Below, in pieces: positions 1-5,981 of a DNA stretch of 10,544 nt (positions are counted from its first letter, which is position 1; every line of letters begins with the position of its first letter). The position numbers and the translations under genes were made by a program. This DNA comes from DASQVO01 sp035640715. Its GTDB lineage: Bacteria > Actinomycetota > Actinomycetes > Streptosporangiales > Streptosporangiaceae. The DNA lies in contig DASQVO010000028.1 of NCBI GenBank assembly GCA_035640715.1, forward strand, positions 1-10,544, given 5' to 3'. Under the pieces are notes generated by a model, which saw only the letters and a program-made list of their open reading frames with translations, searched no databases and was not told where the DNA came from.

Positions 1-1
1 C

Positions 2-232
2 CACAGGCGAGGCAGTGCCGACTTCAGCTGCGTGGCCGTCGTCACGCATTTCCTCTGCCAGGGAATCATCCGCCTCAGCGAAGGAGACATCTACGCCCAG
101 GGCGTCCCGATCAACGAGACACAGCCCGCTGCGATCGTCGGCGGCACCCGCGCGTTCATGGGAATGACGGGCCAGTTCACCCAGCAACAGAACCCGGACA
201 ATACCGGAGTCTGGACCATAGAACTCTGTTGA
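2..232 (+). CDS. C-terminal part of an AOC-barrel/dirigent-like protein (5' end outside window)
   Basis: The reading frame is open from the left edge and ends at TGA 230-232, so this is the last 76 codons of a longer gene. The visible part reads as short beta strands rich in G, T and V: a strand ending FSC, then FLCQGIIRLSEGDIYAQG, then a VGGTRAFMGMTGQFT turn, then a closing VWTIELC strand. The pattern 'G-x-I-x-A-x-G ... V-x-G-G-T-x-x-[FY]-x-G-x-x-G' is what I know from the allene-oxide-cyclase/dirigent barrel family of actinobacterial secreted proteins, whose bacterial role is mostly unknown. A GTG at 32 is an internal valine, not a start, because homology-like sequence continues upstream of it. 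Cysteines at codons 10 and 16 and at the C-terminus could form disulfides, in line with export. The signal peptide, if any, is outside the window. Family assignment is by pattern memory and moderate. Confidence 0.55.
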   Translation, partial: HRRGSADFSCVAVVTHFLCQGIIRLSEGDIYAQGVPINETQPAAIVGGTRAFMGMTGQFTQQQNPDNTGVWTIELC

Positions 233-239
233 ACAGCTT

Positions 240-511
240 GTGCCCTGAGTTGCTAGTTCGTCGGCAGTAGCGGCGAGGGTGTGGAGGATCTCGCCGGCGG
301 TCTTGGTCCAACGCGAACAACCTAGGGCTCGCAGACGAATAAAGCGTTGGCTTGATCCCTCAGACGCCCAGGTCACCAGCCTGACATGCCGTCGGAACCT
401 ACGCTTTGTTCCGAGACAACTCCTTAGGGTCGGCGTTCCATTCATTGATCACTTGCGGGTGTCGGCTTCGAACTCGGTGACGCTGCGGCGCGCGGGGTGG
501 CGTAGCTTGCG
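240..511 (-). pseudogene. IS630-type transposase C-terminal remnant, frameshifted and interrupted
   Basis: Reading the minus strand from 511, the frame gives RKLRHPARRSVTEFEADTRK and stops at 449. It continues in another frame as VINEWNADPKE (about 452-420). After roughly 105 bases of unrelated sequence it resumes as RWTKTAGEILHTLAA (about 305-260). Joined, these pieces match the usual IS630-family C-terminus, which runs R-K-L-R-R...SVTELEADIR-W-I-x-x-W-N-x-[DN]-P-[KR]-P-F-x-W-T-K-T-A-[DG]-E-I-L. The N-terminal and DDE catalytic parts are absent. The gene is dead: a frame break at about 449, an insertion between about 305 and 418, and no upstream catalytic domain. The end runs into the 3' side of the AOC-like gene. 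I cannot see terminal inverted repeats. Family call is from motif recognition. Confidence 0.6.
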
Positions 512-884
512 GTAAGCAGCCGTTTTGTAAACGACCCGACTAGTGCAACGTACCAGGCCGTTGACCTGGGCCGAGGTGATGGGTCTGGCATTGGCTCCAG
601 GCTGCTTGGGCACGTATTCGGCACAACGAGGCCGCGCGTGCCTCTCCGAGTCGGCCAGCCAGTGGCCATATTGGGACTGCTTCGGCCCGCAGATCACCTC
701 ACCAGAGTGACAAGAGCGCTTCGCCATGGTGAGTTTGTATTGCGGGGCAGCTGTCATGGCTGATACGGAGACAGTGAGCGTTTTTCATCCTGATCTTGGC
801 GGGCCTGTCACGGTCCGGTGACAGTGCGGCGTGTCGCCTCTGGGCATGCCGAAGCCCCTGGTAGATGAGGCGATCGACCAAAAC
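512..884. other. Stretch without a convincing gene
   Basis: Open frames exist on the minus strand here (for example one starting at 757 that runs into the IS630 remnant), but they lack a ribosome binding site and a recognisable domain. I read this as decayed sequence between two transposase remnants. No tRNA, rRNA or strong hairpin was seen. Confidence 0.4.
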
Positions 885-992
885 CAGCTCAGACACCAAC
901 TCCGCTGCTGTCCCTGGCGCGCCGGGCAGCTCGCCAAAGCCATCCACGCCCTGCAAATCCGCGAAGCCAAAACCGATGAAAAGACTCACTGA
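885..992 (+). pseudogene. IS5-like (DDE_Tnp_4 type) transposase 3' tail, copy 1
   Basis: The frame reads QLRHQLRCCPWRAGQLAKAI and on to HALQIREAKTDEKTH, then TGA at 990-992. It matches the C-terminal helix region of actinobacterial IS5-group DDE transposases (typical pattern A-Q-L-K-x-W-R-I-L-R-K-L-R-C-C-P-x-R-x-G-Q-L-A-K-A-I-x-V-L-Q). The stretch just before LRCC is shortened relative to the second copy at 1740-2012, so an internal deletion of about 15 bases is likely. Bases 912-942 are identical to 1947-1977. Everything upstream of 885 is unrelated, so only the last 35 codons survive and it cannot be functional. Confidence 0.7.
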
Positions 993-1030
993 GCGGAGGC
1001 CAGGTGACTGTGCTCGTGGGCGAGCAGCGT

Positions 1031-1075
1031 ACGTGCCCGGGAACCCGTTCAGTCCGGTACCGGACCCGGGCACGT
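1031..1075 (-). terminator. Hairpin downstream of the secreted-protein gene
   Basis: An 11-bp perfect inverted repeat (ACGTGCCCGGG at 1031-1041 against CCCGGGCACGT at 1065-1075) encloses a 23-nt loop with its own palindrome CCGGTACCGG. It lies 60 bases beyond the stop of the minus-strand gene at 1135. A second small hairpin (TGCTCG/CGAGCA, 1011-1026) follows. There is no T-run, as is usual for actinobacterial terminators. A protein-binding palindrome is an alternative. Confidence 0.45.
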
Positions 1076-1134
1076 TGTCTTCGGAGACGTTTGCCCGATG
1101 TCGTTATTGGCATCCGGTCGCGACGGATGTCCCT

Positions 1135-1584
1135 TCAGTGAGAGAAGCCAGCAGTCCTGCCCACGCCATTGCCGACGGCGCCCCCGACCGAATTGTCGTA
1201 GCCGGTCCCGCCGGTGGTGATGAGATGGTTGCCGATATATTTGTCACCTTTGCCCAAGGCGATGATCCCCCTAGCAGACCCGCCCACGCCGATCGCGTGG
1301 CCGGGGACCCGGGTAAAGCGAGCGAGCCGGGCGATGCCGCCGCCGTTGAGCCGGTAGGTGTCCGCGGTGGTCTTCGCGGTGCGGGTGGCGCCCGCCAGGT
1401 GACTGTGGATCGTGCCCGACCCTGGCCGCTGCGCTAGACGCGCATGCAGCTCCCGGCTGCCCATCGCCGGGCCCGCGACCGCCCGGCTGGTGTGAGGTGC
1501 GGCCATGGCGGTGGCCGGGGAAACCGCCAGGCCGAGCAGGGCGGGGATCGCGCTGGCCGCGGCGCGCTTGAGCATGACGTGCAT
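1135..1584 (-). CDS. Small secreted protein of unknown function
   Basis: The product is 149 residues long. The N-terminus is a classical Sec signal peptide: positive residues K6/R7, a hydrophobic stretch at about 8-24, and an AMA site, so cleavage is likely after A28. The mature part is about 120 residues, rich in G, A, R, H and T, and has no cysteine. Its C-terminal half is glycine-rich (GGGIARLAR, GVGGSARG, TTGGTGYDN, GGAVGNGVG), suggesting a flexible or low-complexity exported protein. I chose ATG 1584 because GGAG stands five bases upstream; a second ATG three codons in (1575) is too far from it. No family was recognised. The gene is monocistronic, lies between two direct copies of an IS5-like transposase tail, has a perfect hairpin in its leader (1609-1640) and a terminator-like hairpin after its stop. 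Coding status rests on the signal peptide plus RBS. Confidence 0.65.
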   Translation of the reverse strand: MHVMLKRAAASAIPALLGLAVSPATAMAAPHTSRAVAGPAMGSRELHARLAQRPGSGTIHSHLAGATRTAKTTADTYRLNGGGIARLARFTRVPGHAIGVGGSARGIIALGKGDKYIGNHLITTGGTGYDNSVGGAVGNGVGRTAGFSH

Positions 1585-1608
1585 GAGGACTCCCTATCTA
1601 TGAGGAAC

Positions 1609-1640
1609 GGTGAAGGCGGCACGCCGTCGGCGCCTTCACC
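1609..1640 (-). promoter_or_regulatory. Perfect 10-bp leader hairpin upstream of the secreted-protein gene
   Basis: GGTGAAGGCG (1609-1618) and CGCCTTCACC (1631-1640) are perfect inverted repeats around a 12-nt loop. On the minus strand they end 25 bases before the start codon at 1584, so they lie in the promoter or the 5' leader. The element could be a repressor operator, a leader stem affecting translation, or a terminator left from an upstream gene. No riboswitch class was recognised. Confidence 0.45.
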
Positions 1641-1739
1641 ACGTCATCGCACGCAGCAACCCTGCCCGCTGGCACAGCCGCGGCGCCGACAGTCTTTTCG
1701 CCAGGTTCTCTACCTGCAGCTCCAGGCATCAATCACGGG

Positions 1740-2012
1740 ACCGGCAAAGTCGTTCGTGATCTTCTCGCGCAACGGGAGAACAAGGAGTGCGGGGCTGGCA
1801 GCCATGTGATCACCCCGTACAAGGGCACGAACAAGCCCGCCGCCCAGAAAGACGCCAACCGCGCCCACGCCCGGCTACGCAGCCCAGGCGACCGCGCCTG
1901 CGCCCAGCTCAAGATCTGGCGCATCCTGCGCAAACTCCGCTGCTGCCCCTGGCGCGCCGGGCAGCTCGCCAAAGCCAGCCACGTCCTTCAAGCCCGCGAG
2001 GCCGGAGGATGA
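1740..2012 (+). pseudogene. IS5-like (DDE_Tnp_4 type) transposase 3' portion, copy 2
   Basis: From about 1776 the frame reads ENKECGAGSHVITPYKGTNK and then continues through AAQKDANRAHARLRSPGDRA and LKIWRILRKLRCCPWRAGQL to the stop at 2010-2012. This is the last part of an IS5-group DDE transposase. In the family the segment before PYKG is usually D-K-x-Y-x-G-A, and here it is degraded to N-K-E-C-G-A. The E of the DDE triad normally lies in the conserved helix around NRAH...RAxAQLK. The upstream catalytic aspartates are missing, and 1740-1775 no longer resembles the family. A GTG at 1806 could start a 68-codon ORF, but without a catalytic domain it would be inactive. The last 35 codons are nearly identical to copy 1 (885-992), in the same orientation. 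Confidence 0.75.
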
Positions 2013-2218
2013 AAAAGGTTTGCTGTATCTGGTGATGTGTTTCCGGCCATGTGTTTCTATCTCTTGCCATCGCTTCCTTTCCTTGCCTATCTCTTCCTAT
2101 CGTTTAGCGGTCGGTCTGTCTACTTTCAGGTCGGTCCGCGGGGTGCCTGGCGCGCCGTTTGCAAAATGGCTGCGCGCTGGTTGAATGGCGCGCACGCCGC
2201 CAATGGGCGGACAAAGAG
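2013..2218. other. Pyrimidine-rich, repeat-bearing leader upstream of the small ORF
   Basis: No gene is seen. Bases 2055-2105 are almost pure pyrimidine on the plus strand and contain a 16-nt direct repeat (CTATCTCTTGCCATCG at 2057-2072, CTATCTCTTCCTATCG at 2087-2102; 14 of 16 identical, 30-bp period). Just after it GGTCGGTC occurs at 2109-2116 and 2129-2136, exactly 20 bp apart, so on the same helix face. Base composition is clearly more AT-rich than the surroundings. The region plausibly holds the promoter and control sites for the ORF at 2285, though I see no clean -35/-10 pair. Confidence 0.45.
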
Positions 2219-2250
2219 ACGCCCCCCGCTGCGGGAACAGCGGGGGGCGT
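2219..2250 (+). terminator. Strong 13-bp hairpin ahead of the small ORF
   Basis: ACGCCCCCCGCTG (2219-2231) pairs perfectly with CAGCGGGGGGCGT (2238-2250) around a 6-nt loop, then TTAAG follows. It lies 34 bases before the start at 2285. It may terminate transcription from the transposase side, insulating the small ORF, or act as an attenuator in its leader. There is no long T-run. Confidence 0.6.
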
Positions 2251-2284
2251 TAAGCGGCTTAACTCATGGAGTAGGAGTGTCGCC

Positions 2285-2440
2285 ATGGCAAAGTTTACAG
2301 GGAAGCCGTCCAGGGATTACAGGACCAGGTCGGAGCCCTGGCAGTCGTGGGGATGGACGGCGAGGTACGTGGTCATGCGGTTCACCCAGGCTGTCCCCGC
2401 CGCACTCCTCATGTTGCTGCCGGCGTTCCTGCGTCGTTGA
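2285..2440 (+). CDS. 51-residue small protein with C-terminal hydrophobic segment
   Basis: The frame is open well upstream, but ATG 2285 is the likely start because GGAGTAGGAG lies 8-17 bases before it. The product is 51 residues. The first 25 are basic and aromatic (KFTGKPSRDYRTRSEPWQSWGW), and residues about 26-48 form one hydrophobic segment (ARYVVMRFTQAVPAALLMLL, then PAF) ending in RR and the stop. This suggests a single-pass or membrane-associated miniprotein. I do not recognise a family. The ORF is precisely framed by a 13-bp hairpin upstream and a 58-nt hairpin downstream, so it looks like a self-contained transcription unit. Alternatives are a leader peptide or a small toxin-like membrane peptide; neither can be shown from sequence alone. 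Confidence 0.55.
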   Translation: MAKFTGKPSRDYRTRSEPWQSWGWTARYVVMRFTQAVPAALLMLLPAFLRR

Positions 2441-2451
2441 CGACGCCGTAG

Positions 2452-2509
2452 GCGGCAGCTCGTCGCGCCGTAGGACTGTGACGTCTACACGGCTGCGACG
2501 AGCTGCCGC
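2452..2509 (+). terminator. Long hairpin after the small ORF (15 + 5 bp)
   Basis: GCGGCAGCTCGTCGC (2452-2466) is perfectly complementary to 2495-2509. After a one-base bulge (T2494), GCCGT (2467-2471) pairs with ACGGC (2489-2493), leaving a 17-nt loop containing GACGTC. It starts 12 bases past the stop at 2440. Terminator is the simplest reading; a structured small RNA is possible. Confidence 0.6.
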
Positions 2510-3036
2510 TTGGCGAAGGCGGGACCCGGCGGGTTCGAGCCGGCAGCCTGACTGGCTGGGGTGCACCTGAGGTGCAGGAACCGGCGGACGGTGGCACACG
2601 CTGTCGGATTCTGGCGGAACAACGAACAGCAACCGAAAGCCGCTTTACCTGGTCAGAGCGGGTATTGGCTGATCATTAGGTGGCGCCCCCAGCAGGATTC
2701 GAACCTGTGCTCACGGCTCTGGAGGGCACTGATCGTCACGCTTGTGGCCTGGGAAAACAGGCAGGGATGCGGGGTCCTGGGGTGCCAGTGGGGTGCGCGG
2801 GCTTCCTGGCGTGCCCGTGGCAGGAGCCCGGCGGGGCCAGTCTGCGCGGCCCTCAGACGGCCGTAGAGCGTCGAACAGGCCGTTGCCCATCGGGTCTTCT
2901 CCTGCCCCCAACGGGAACGCGCGCCGTGAATCGTCCCGCCTCTCTGGCGCTAGGATCACGCTGACTGCTGTGCGCGCCCGTGTGTTCGTCATCTCTGCGG
3001 CAGGGGAATGACAATGGCAGAGCAGGAGGTCATCCG
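2510..3036. other. Intergenic region with a tRNA 3' fragment, otherwise no gene
   Basis: Apart from the tRNA-like fragment at 2681-2708, I see no supported gene. Open frames on both strands lack RBS and domains. A possible promoter for the Uma2 gene is TAGGAT at 2951-2956 with a weak -35 near 2927-2932. Confidence 0.4.
2681..2708 (-). pseudogene. tRNA 3'-end fragment (T-arm, acceptor strand and CCA)
   Basis: On the minus strand the order is T-stem ACAGG, T-loop TTCGAAT, T-stem CCTGC, acceptor strand TGGGGGC, discriminator G, then encoded CCA. The T-stem has one A-C mismatch at its base. Upstream there is no matching D-arm or GCCCCCA acceptor strand, so this is a fragment, not a tRNA gene. 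A 3' end ending in GGGGGC with a GCAGG T-stem is like actinobacterial tRNA-Arg genes, but the identity is uncertain. Such fragments are typical attachment-site copies left by tRNA-targeting integrative elements. Confidence 0.6.
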
Positions 3037-3600
3037 ATGGCACTACCACTCACCCAGGACCCGGCACAGCCGTTCACGTTCGCGGACCTGGACGCCATGC
3101 CCGACGACGGCCGCCGCTGGGAACTCATCGGCGGGAGCCTGGTCGTGAGCCCGGCCCCGTTCGGCGCGCACCAGTGGTGCGTGACGCGGCTGGTTACGGC
3201 GCTGGATGCGGTCTGCCCCAGCGACATGATGGTGATCCCGGCCCCCTATGACTGGCGGGTGGAGTCGACGGGGGAGAGCTTCCAGCCCGACGTGACGGTG
3301 ATCCGCCGCAGCCACTTCGACCCCAATGGGCCGCTGCGGGCAACCCCGCTGCTTGTGGTCGAGATCATCTCTCCACGTGGAGAGGCCCAGGACCGGATGC
3401 TCAAGCGCGCCCGGTATGAGGCGCTAGGCGTCCCCGCTTACTGGATTGTTGACCCGGCTAAGCCCTCACTCACCGAGCTTCGTCTGCCCAGCCGCGGCCG
3501 GTACACCGAGCGCGCGACCATCGCGGGGGACGACACCTTCACCACTGGTTACCCCTTCCCCGTGGAACTGACCCCTGCTGCGCTTGCCTGGCGGGGTTGA
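3037..3600 (+). CDS. Uma2-family putative endonuclease (DUF820)
   Basis: The product is 187 residues, the usual size of Uma2 proteins. These have a PD-(D/E)XK restriction-endonuclease fold, but their cellular substrate is generally unknown. Visible family marks are W28-E29-L30-I31-G32-G33 near the N-terminus, H45 after the SPAP turn, D85 in QPDVTVI, E109 in LLVVEIISP, the D119-x3-K123-x3-Y127 helix, and GVPAYWIVDP at 131-140. D85 and E109 are the expected metal-binding acidic residues, and both are present, so the protein looks intact. ATG 3037 is preceded by AGGAGG with a seven-base gap, which outranks the longer frame starting at 2980. It is transcribed alone and is followed, 152 bases on, by the LysR gene. 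Uma2 genes are common multi-copy accessory genes in actinobacteria and give no strong hint about the neighbours. Confidence 0.85.
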   Translation: MALPLTQDPAQPFTFADLDAMPDDGRRWELIGGSLVVSPAPFGAHQWCVTRLVTALDAVCPSDMMVIPAPYDWRVESTGESFQPDVTVIRRSHFDPNGPLRATPLLVVEIISPRGEAQDRMLKRARYEALGVPAYWIVDPAKPSLTELRLPSRGRYTERATIAGDDTFTTGYPFPVELTPAALAWRG

Positions 3601-3727
3601 CACCCGGCATGGGCCGAAGACGGAAAGGCGAGGAGCGCGGGTGACACCTAGTTGATGCCGGAGCCGGGCCGACGGTGGCCAGAGCCTGGTTTCGGGCCGG
3701 ATTCGTTTCGTGGGCGCAGTGTGTGGC

Positions 3728-3752
3728 TGTGCATGACACATAAGCTGTGCCT
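3728..3752 (+). promoter_or_regulatory. LysR-type box (T-N11-A) and -10 element of a leaderless promoter
   Basis: TGTGCATGACACA (3728-3740) is an interrupted palindrome with the T-N11-A shape of LysR-type operator sites. It is followed at once by TAAGCT (3741-3746), placed six bases before the ATG at 3753, where a -10 element belongs if the transcript starts at the start codon. No Shine-Dalgarno is visible. Together this suggests an autoregulated leaderless promoter. Confidence 0.45.
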
Positions 3753-4664
3753 ATGCCGCTGCCCCCGCGTGTTAGTGATCTGACCAGCTTCGACCTGCTG
3801 TTGAGCGTGGCGGAGCTGGGGAGTATCGGGCGCGCGGCGGCGGCGCACCGGATGTCGCAGCCCGCGGCAAGCGCGCGGTTGCGGCACCTGGAGCACGAAC
3901 TCGGCGTTTGCCTGCTGAAGCGGGAGGCACGCGGTGCGCGGCTGACGACCGTCGGTGAGCTGGTGGCGGGTTGGGCTCAGCCGGTGGTGGACCGGGCCGC
4001 CGATCTCGAAGCCGGGATCGCGGCCCTGCGGGTGGAGCGGCACACGCATCTGCGCATCGCGGCCAGTCTCACCGTCGCCGAGTACCTGTTGCCCCGCTGG
4101 TTGATCGCGCTACGGGCGGCCGACCCCGACACGGTGACCGCGCTCAGTTGCGGGAACTCCACCGAGGTCGCCGTGCAGGTGCTCGCCGGGGAGGCCGAGA
4201 TCGGGTTCATCGAGGGGCCCAAGGTACCCGCGGGCGTGCAGGCCCGTGAAGTCGCGCGCGACGAGCTGGCGGTGGTGGTCGCGCCATCCCATGAGTGGGC
4301 GCGGCGGCGCCGTGCGTGTGCCACGGAGCTGGCCACGACGCCGCTGGTCAGCCGGGAACCGGGCTCCGGCACGCGGCAGGCATGGGAACAGGCGGTGCGC
4401 GAACAACTCGATACCGACCTGGCCGCTCCGGTCCTCGAGGTGTCCTCGACCACGGCGATCAAGGCGGCCGCGATGGGCGGAATCGGTCCCGCGGTGCTCA
4501 GTGTGCGCGCGGTCGCGGCGGAGCTGGCCGCCGGAACGCTGGTGCGACTGGCGGTGCCCGGCCTGGATCTCACCCGGCGGCTCCGCGCGATCTGGCCGAC
4601 CGGGCACGATGTGCGGGGCCCGGCGCGTGACTTGCTGGCCATCGCACTGCGGAGCGCCGGCTGA
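3753..4664 (+). CDS. LysR-family transcriptional regulator
   Basis: The product is 303 residues from ATG 3753 (a GTG at 3747 would add two), standard LysR length. Residues about 9-66 form the winged helix-turn-helix: FDLLLSVAELGSIGRAAAA, the recognition helix SQPAASARLRHLEHELG (35-51), and the wing LLKREARGARLT. Residues about 90-300 form the effector-binding domain (LRIAASLTVAEYLLPRWL, a central SCGNSTEVAVQVLAGEAEIG stretch, and SREPGSGTRQAWE, the typical subdomain-2 loop). The sequence resembles the CysL/YeiE branch, which responds to sulfite or other sulfur compounds. The downstream sulfite-oxidase-like gene, same strand and 141 bases away, supports a sulfur or redox role. That link is inference. 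No RBS is visible, and an operator-like T-N11-A site lies directly upstream. Confidence 0.9.
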   Translation: MPLPPRVSDLTSFDLLLSVAELGSIGRAAAAHRMSQPAASARLRHLEHELGVCLLKREARGARLTTVGELVAGWAQPVVDRAADLEAGIAALRVERHTHLRIAASLTVAEYLLPRWLIALRAADPDTVTALSCGNSTEVAVQVLAGEAEIGFIEGPKVPAGVQAREVARDELAVVVAPSHEWARRRRACATELATTPLVSREPGSGTRQAWEQAVREQLDTDLAAPVLEVSSTTAIKAAAMGGIGPAVLSVRAVAAELAAGTLVRLAVPGLDLTRRLRAIWPTGHDVRGPARDLLAIALRSAG

Positions 4665-4805
4665 CGGCCGCCACCCGGGTGCCGAAGCCACCCGCGACGG
4701 AACGGCCACGGCGTCCCAAGACAGGCCCGAGCCATAGGCCCAGGTTATGCATCCATCGGGGATTGGCGTCTACTGGATCTCGGGGACAACGCGCAGAGTG
4801 GCCTT

Positions 4806-5981
4806 ATGACAGGATCGACGAGCGCCCCGACGGCACCTACTTTCGAGACAGACCGCAAGGTCGTCAAACCCACCCCCGCGGAGCTGATGGAGGACACCGG
4901 TACGGGCCTGGACTACGGGACCCGACCGGACCGCATGCCGGGCTACCTCACCCCGAACGATCGCTTCTTCATCCGCAGCCACGCGCCCACTCCACGCTTG
5001 GACGCGGCGACGTGGACACTTCAGGTCGAAGGCAACGGGGTACGCGAACCGATCGCCTACACCTACGACGATCTGTGGAACCGATTTCCGCTGGTTTCCG
5101 TGGTGCGTACCATCGAGTGCGCGGGTAACCGCCGTGTGCTGTTCGGGGAGGAAATCGGGCGCCGGTTCACCGGCACCCAATGGGGGCGCGGTGCGATCAG
5201 CACCGCCGAGTGGACCGGCGTCCGGCTACGCGACCTGCTCGAACCGGCCGGAATCACACCCGGCGCACGCGAGGTCATGCCGGAAGGGCTCGACGAGATC
5301 CGGGCCCGCCGGCCGATGCCGCTGGCCAAGGCGTGGGCCGACGACACCGTGGTCGCGCTGGCCATGAACGGGGAGGTGCTCCCGGCCGATCACGGATTCC
5401 CGGCCCGCCTCGTGGTGTCCGGGTGGCTGGGTGCGGCCAGCATCAAGTGGCTGGGCCGGATCGAAGTCTCGGAAGACGCCCTGTACGTGCCCTGGAACAC
5501 CGAGGACTACGTGCTGATCGGACCGGACTTCCCCGCGGACGAGCCCGCGCTCGGCCCGGCGATCACTGCGCTCACCGTGACGAGCCTGGTGGAGCTGCCC
5601 TGGCCGGCGCGGCTACGGCCGGAACCGCAGACGATCGGAGGACGAGCGTTCGCGGGAGAGAACCGGGTCGCGAGGGTCCAGTACCAAATCGACGACGGTC
5701 CCTGGCAGGACGCGCTGATCACTTCACCGGTGACGCCGGGGGTGTGGGTGCGCTGGCAGTTCGGCTGGAATCCGGAGCCCGGCGAACACACCGTCCGGGT
5801 GCGCGCCACCGACGACCAGGGCAACACGCAACCGGAGTCCAGTTCGTGGAACGAGTTGGGCTATCTCCACCATTCGGTAGTGGCGCACCCCGTGCGCGTC
5901 GAATCCGCGGCGCGTCGTGGGGGCCGGGAAGGCAAGGCCCGCGGTCGAATCCGGCGCGGTGGCGGGCCTGTGAACTCATGA
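4806..5981 (+). CDS. Sulfite-oxidase-like molybdopterin-dependent oxidoreductase
   Basis: The product is 391 residues. About 45-235 is the oxidoreductase molybdopterin domain: YLTPNDRFFIRSHAPTP, WTLQVEGNGV, C105 in RTIECAGNRR (the expected molybdenum-ligating cysteine), WGRGAISTAEWTGVRLRDLL, and SGWLGAASIKWLGRI with its cofactor-binding W-x-G-x-x-x-I-K-W. About 250-365 is the dimerisation domain (VARVQYQIDDGPWQDA, WQFGWNPEPGEHTVRVRATD). Family members oxidise sulfite or related substrates. No Sec or Tat signal is present, so a cytosolic location is likely; many bacterial relatives are exported. The domain should end at HPVRV (residue 365), yet the frame runs on for 26 Arg/Gly-rich residues before TGA, suggesting loss of the original stop. 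That stop overlaps an ATG (ATGA, 5978-5981). The LysR gene upstream is the likely regulator. ATG 4806 was taken because homology starts soon after; no good RBS is seen. Confidence 0.88.
   Translation: MTGSTSAPTAPTFETDRKVVKPTPAELMEDTGTGLDYGTRPDRMPGYLTPNDRFFIRSHAPTPRLDAATWTLQVEGNGVREPIAYTYDDLWNRFPLVSVVRTIECAGNRRVLFGEEIGRRFTGTQWGRGAISTAEWTGVRLRDLLEPAGITPGAREVMPEGLDEIRARRPMPLAKAWADDTVVALAMNGEVLPADHGFPARLVVSGWLGAASIKWLGRIEVSEDALYVPWNTEDYVLIGPDFPADEPALGPAITALTVTSLVELPWPARLRPEPQTIGGRAFAGENRVARVQYQIDDGPWQDALITSPVTPGVWVRWQFGWNPEPGEHTVRVRATDDQGNTQPESSSWNELGYLHHSVVAHPVRVESAARRGGREGKARGRIRRGGGPVNS

Noticed and set aside
449..757. Minus-strand 102-codon ORF as a free-standing gene
   Set aside because: Only its last 20 residues are meaningful and they belong to an IS630 transposase; no RBS for its start.
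865..1437. Plus-strand ORF of 190 codons
   Set aside because: It crosses the transposase tail out of frame and lies antisense to the secreted-protein gene, which has signal peptide and RBS; proline/arginine-rich shadow frame.
1585..1735. ydaO/c-di-AMP riboswitch upstream of the secreted-protein gene
   Set aside because: Considered because such riboswitches precede secreted-protein genes in actinobacteria, but the conserved motifs are not present; only one hairpin is seen.
2681..2760. Complete tRNA gene on the minus strand with anticodon CCA
   Set aside because: A CTCCAGA loop-like stretch lies upstream of the T-arm, but the anticodon stem mispairs, there is no D-arm, and no matching 5' acceptor strand.
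2711..3049. Minus-strand ORF of 112 codons
   Set aside because: No RBS, no domain, and it overlaps the Uma2 start region; composition is that of a GC-rich shadow.
3977..4735. Long minus-strand ORF opposite the LysR gene
   Set aside because: Ser/Arg/Ala-rich antisense shadow of a clear LysR protein.
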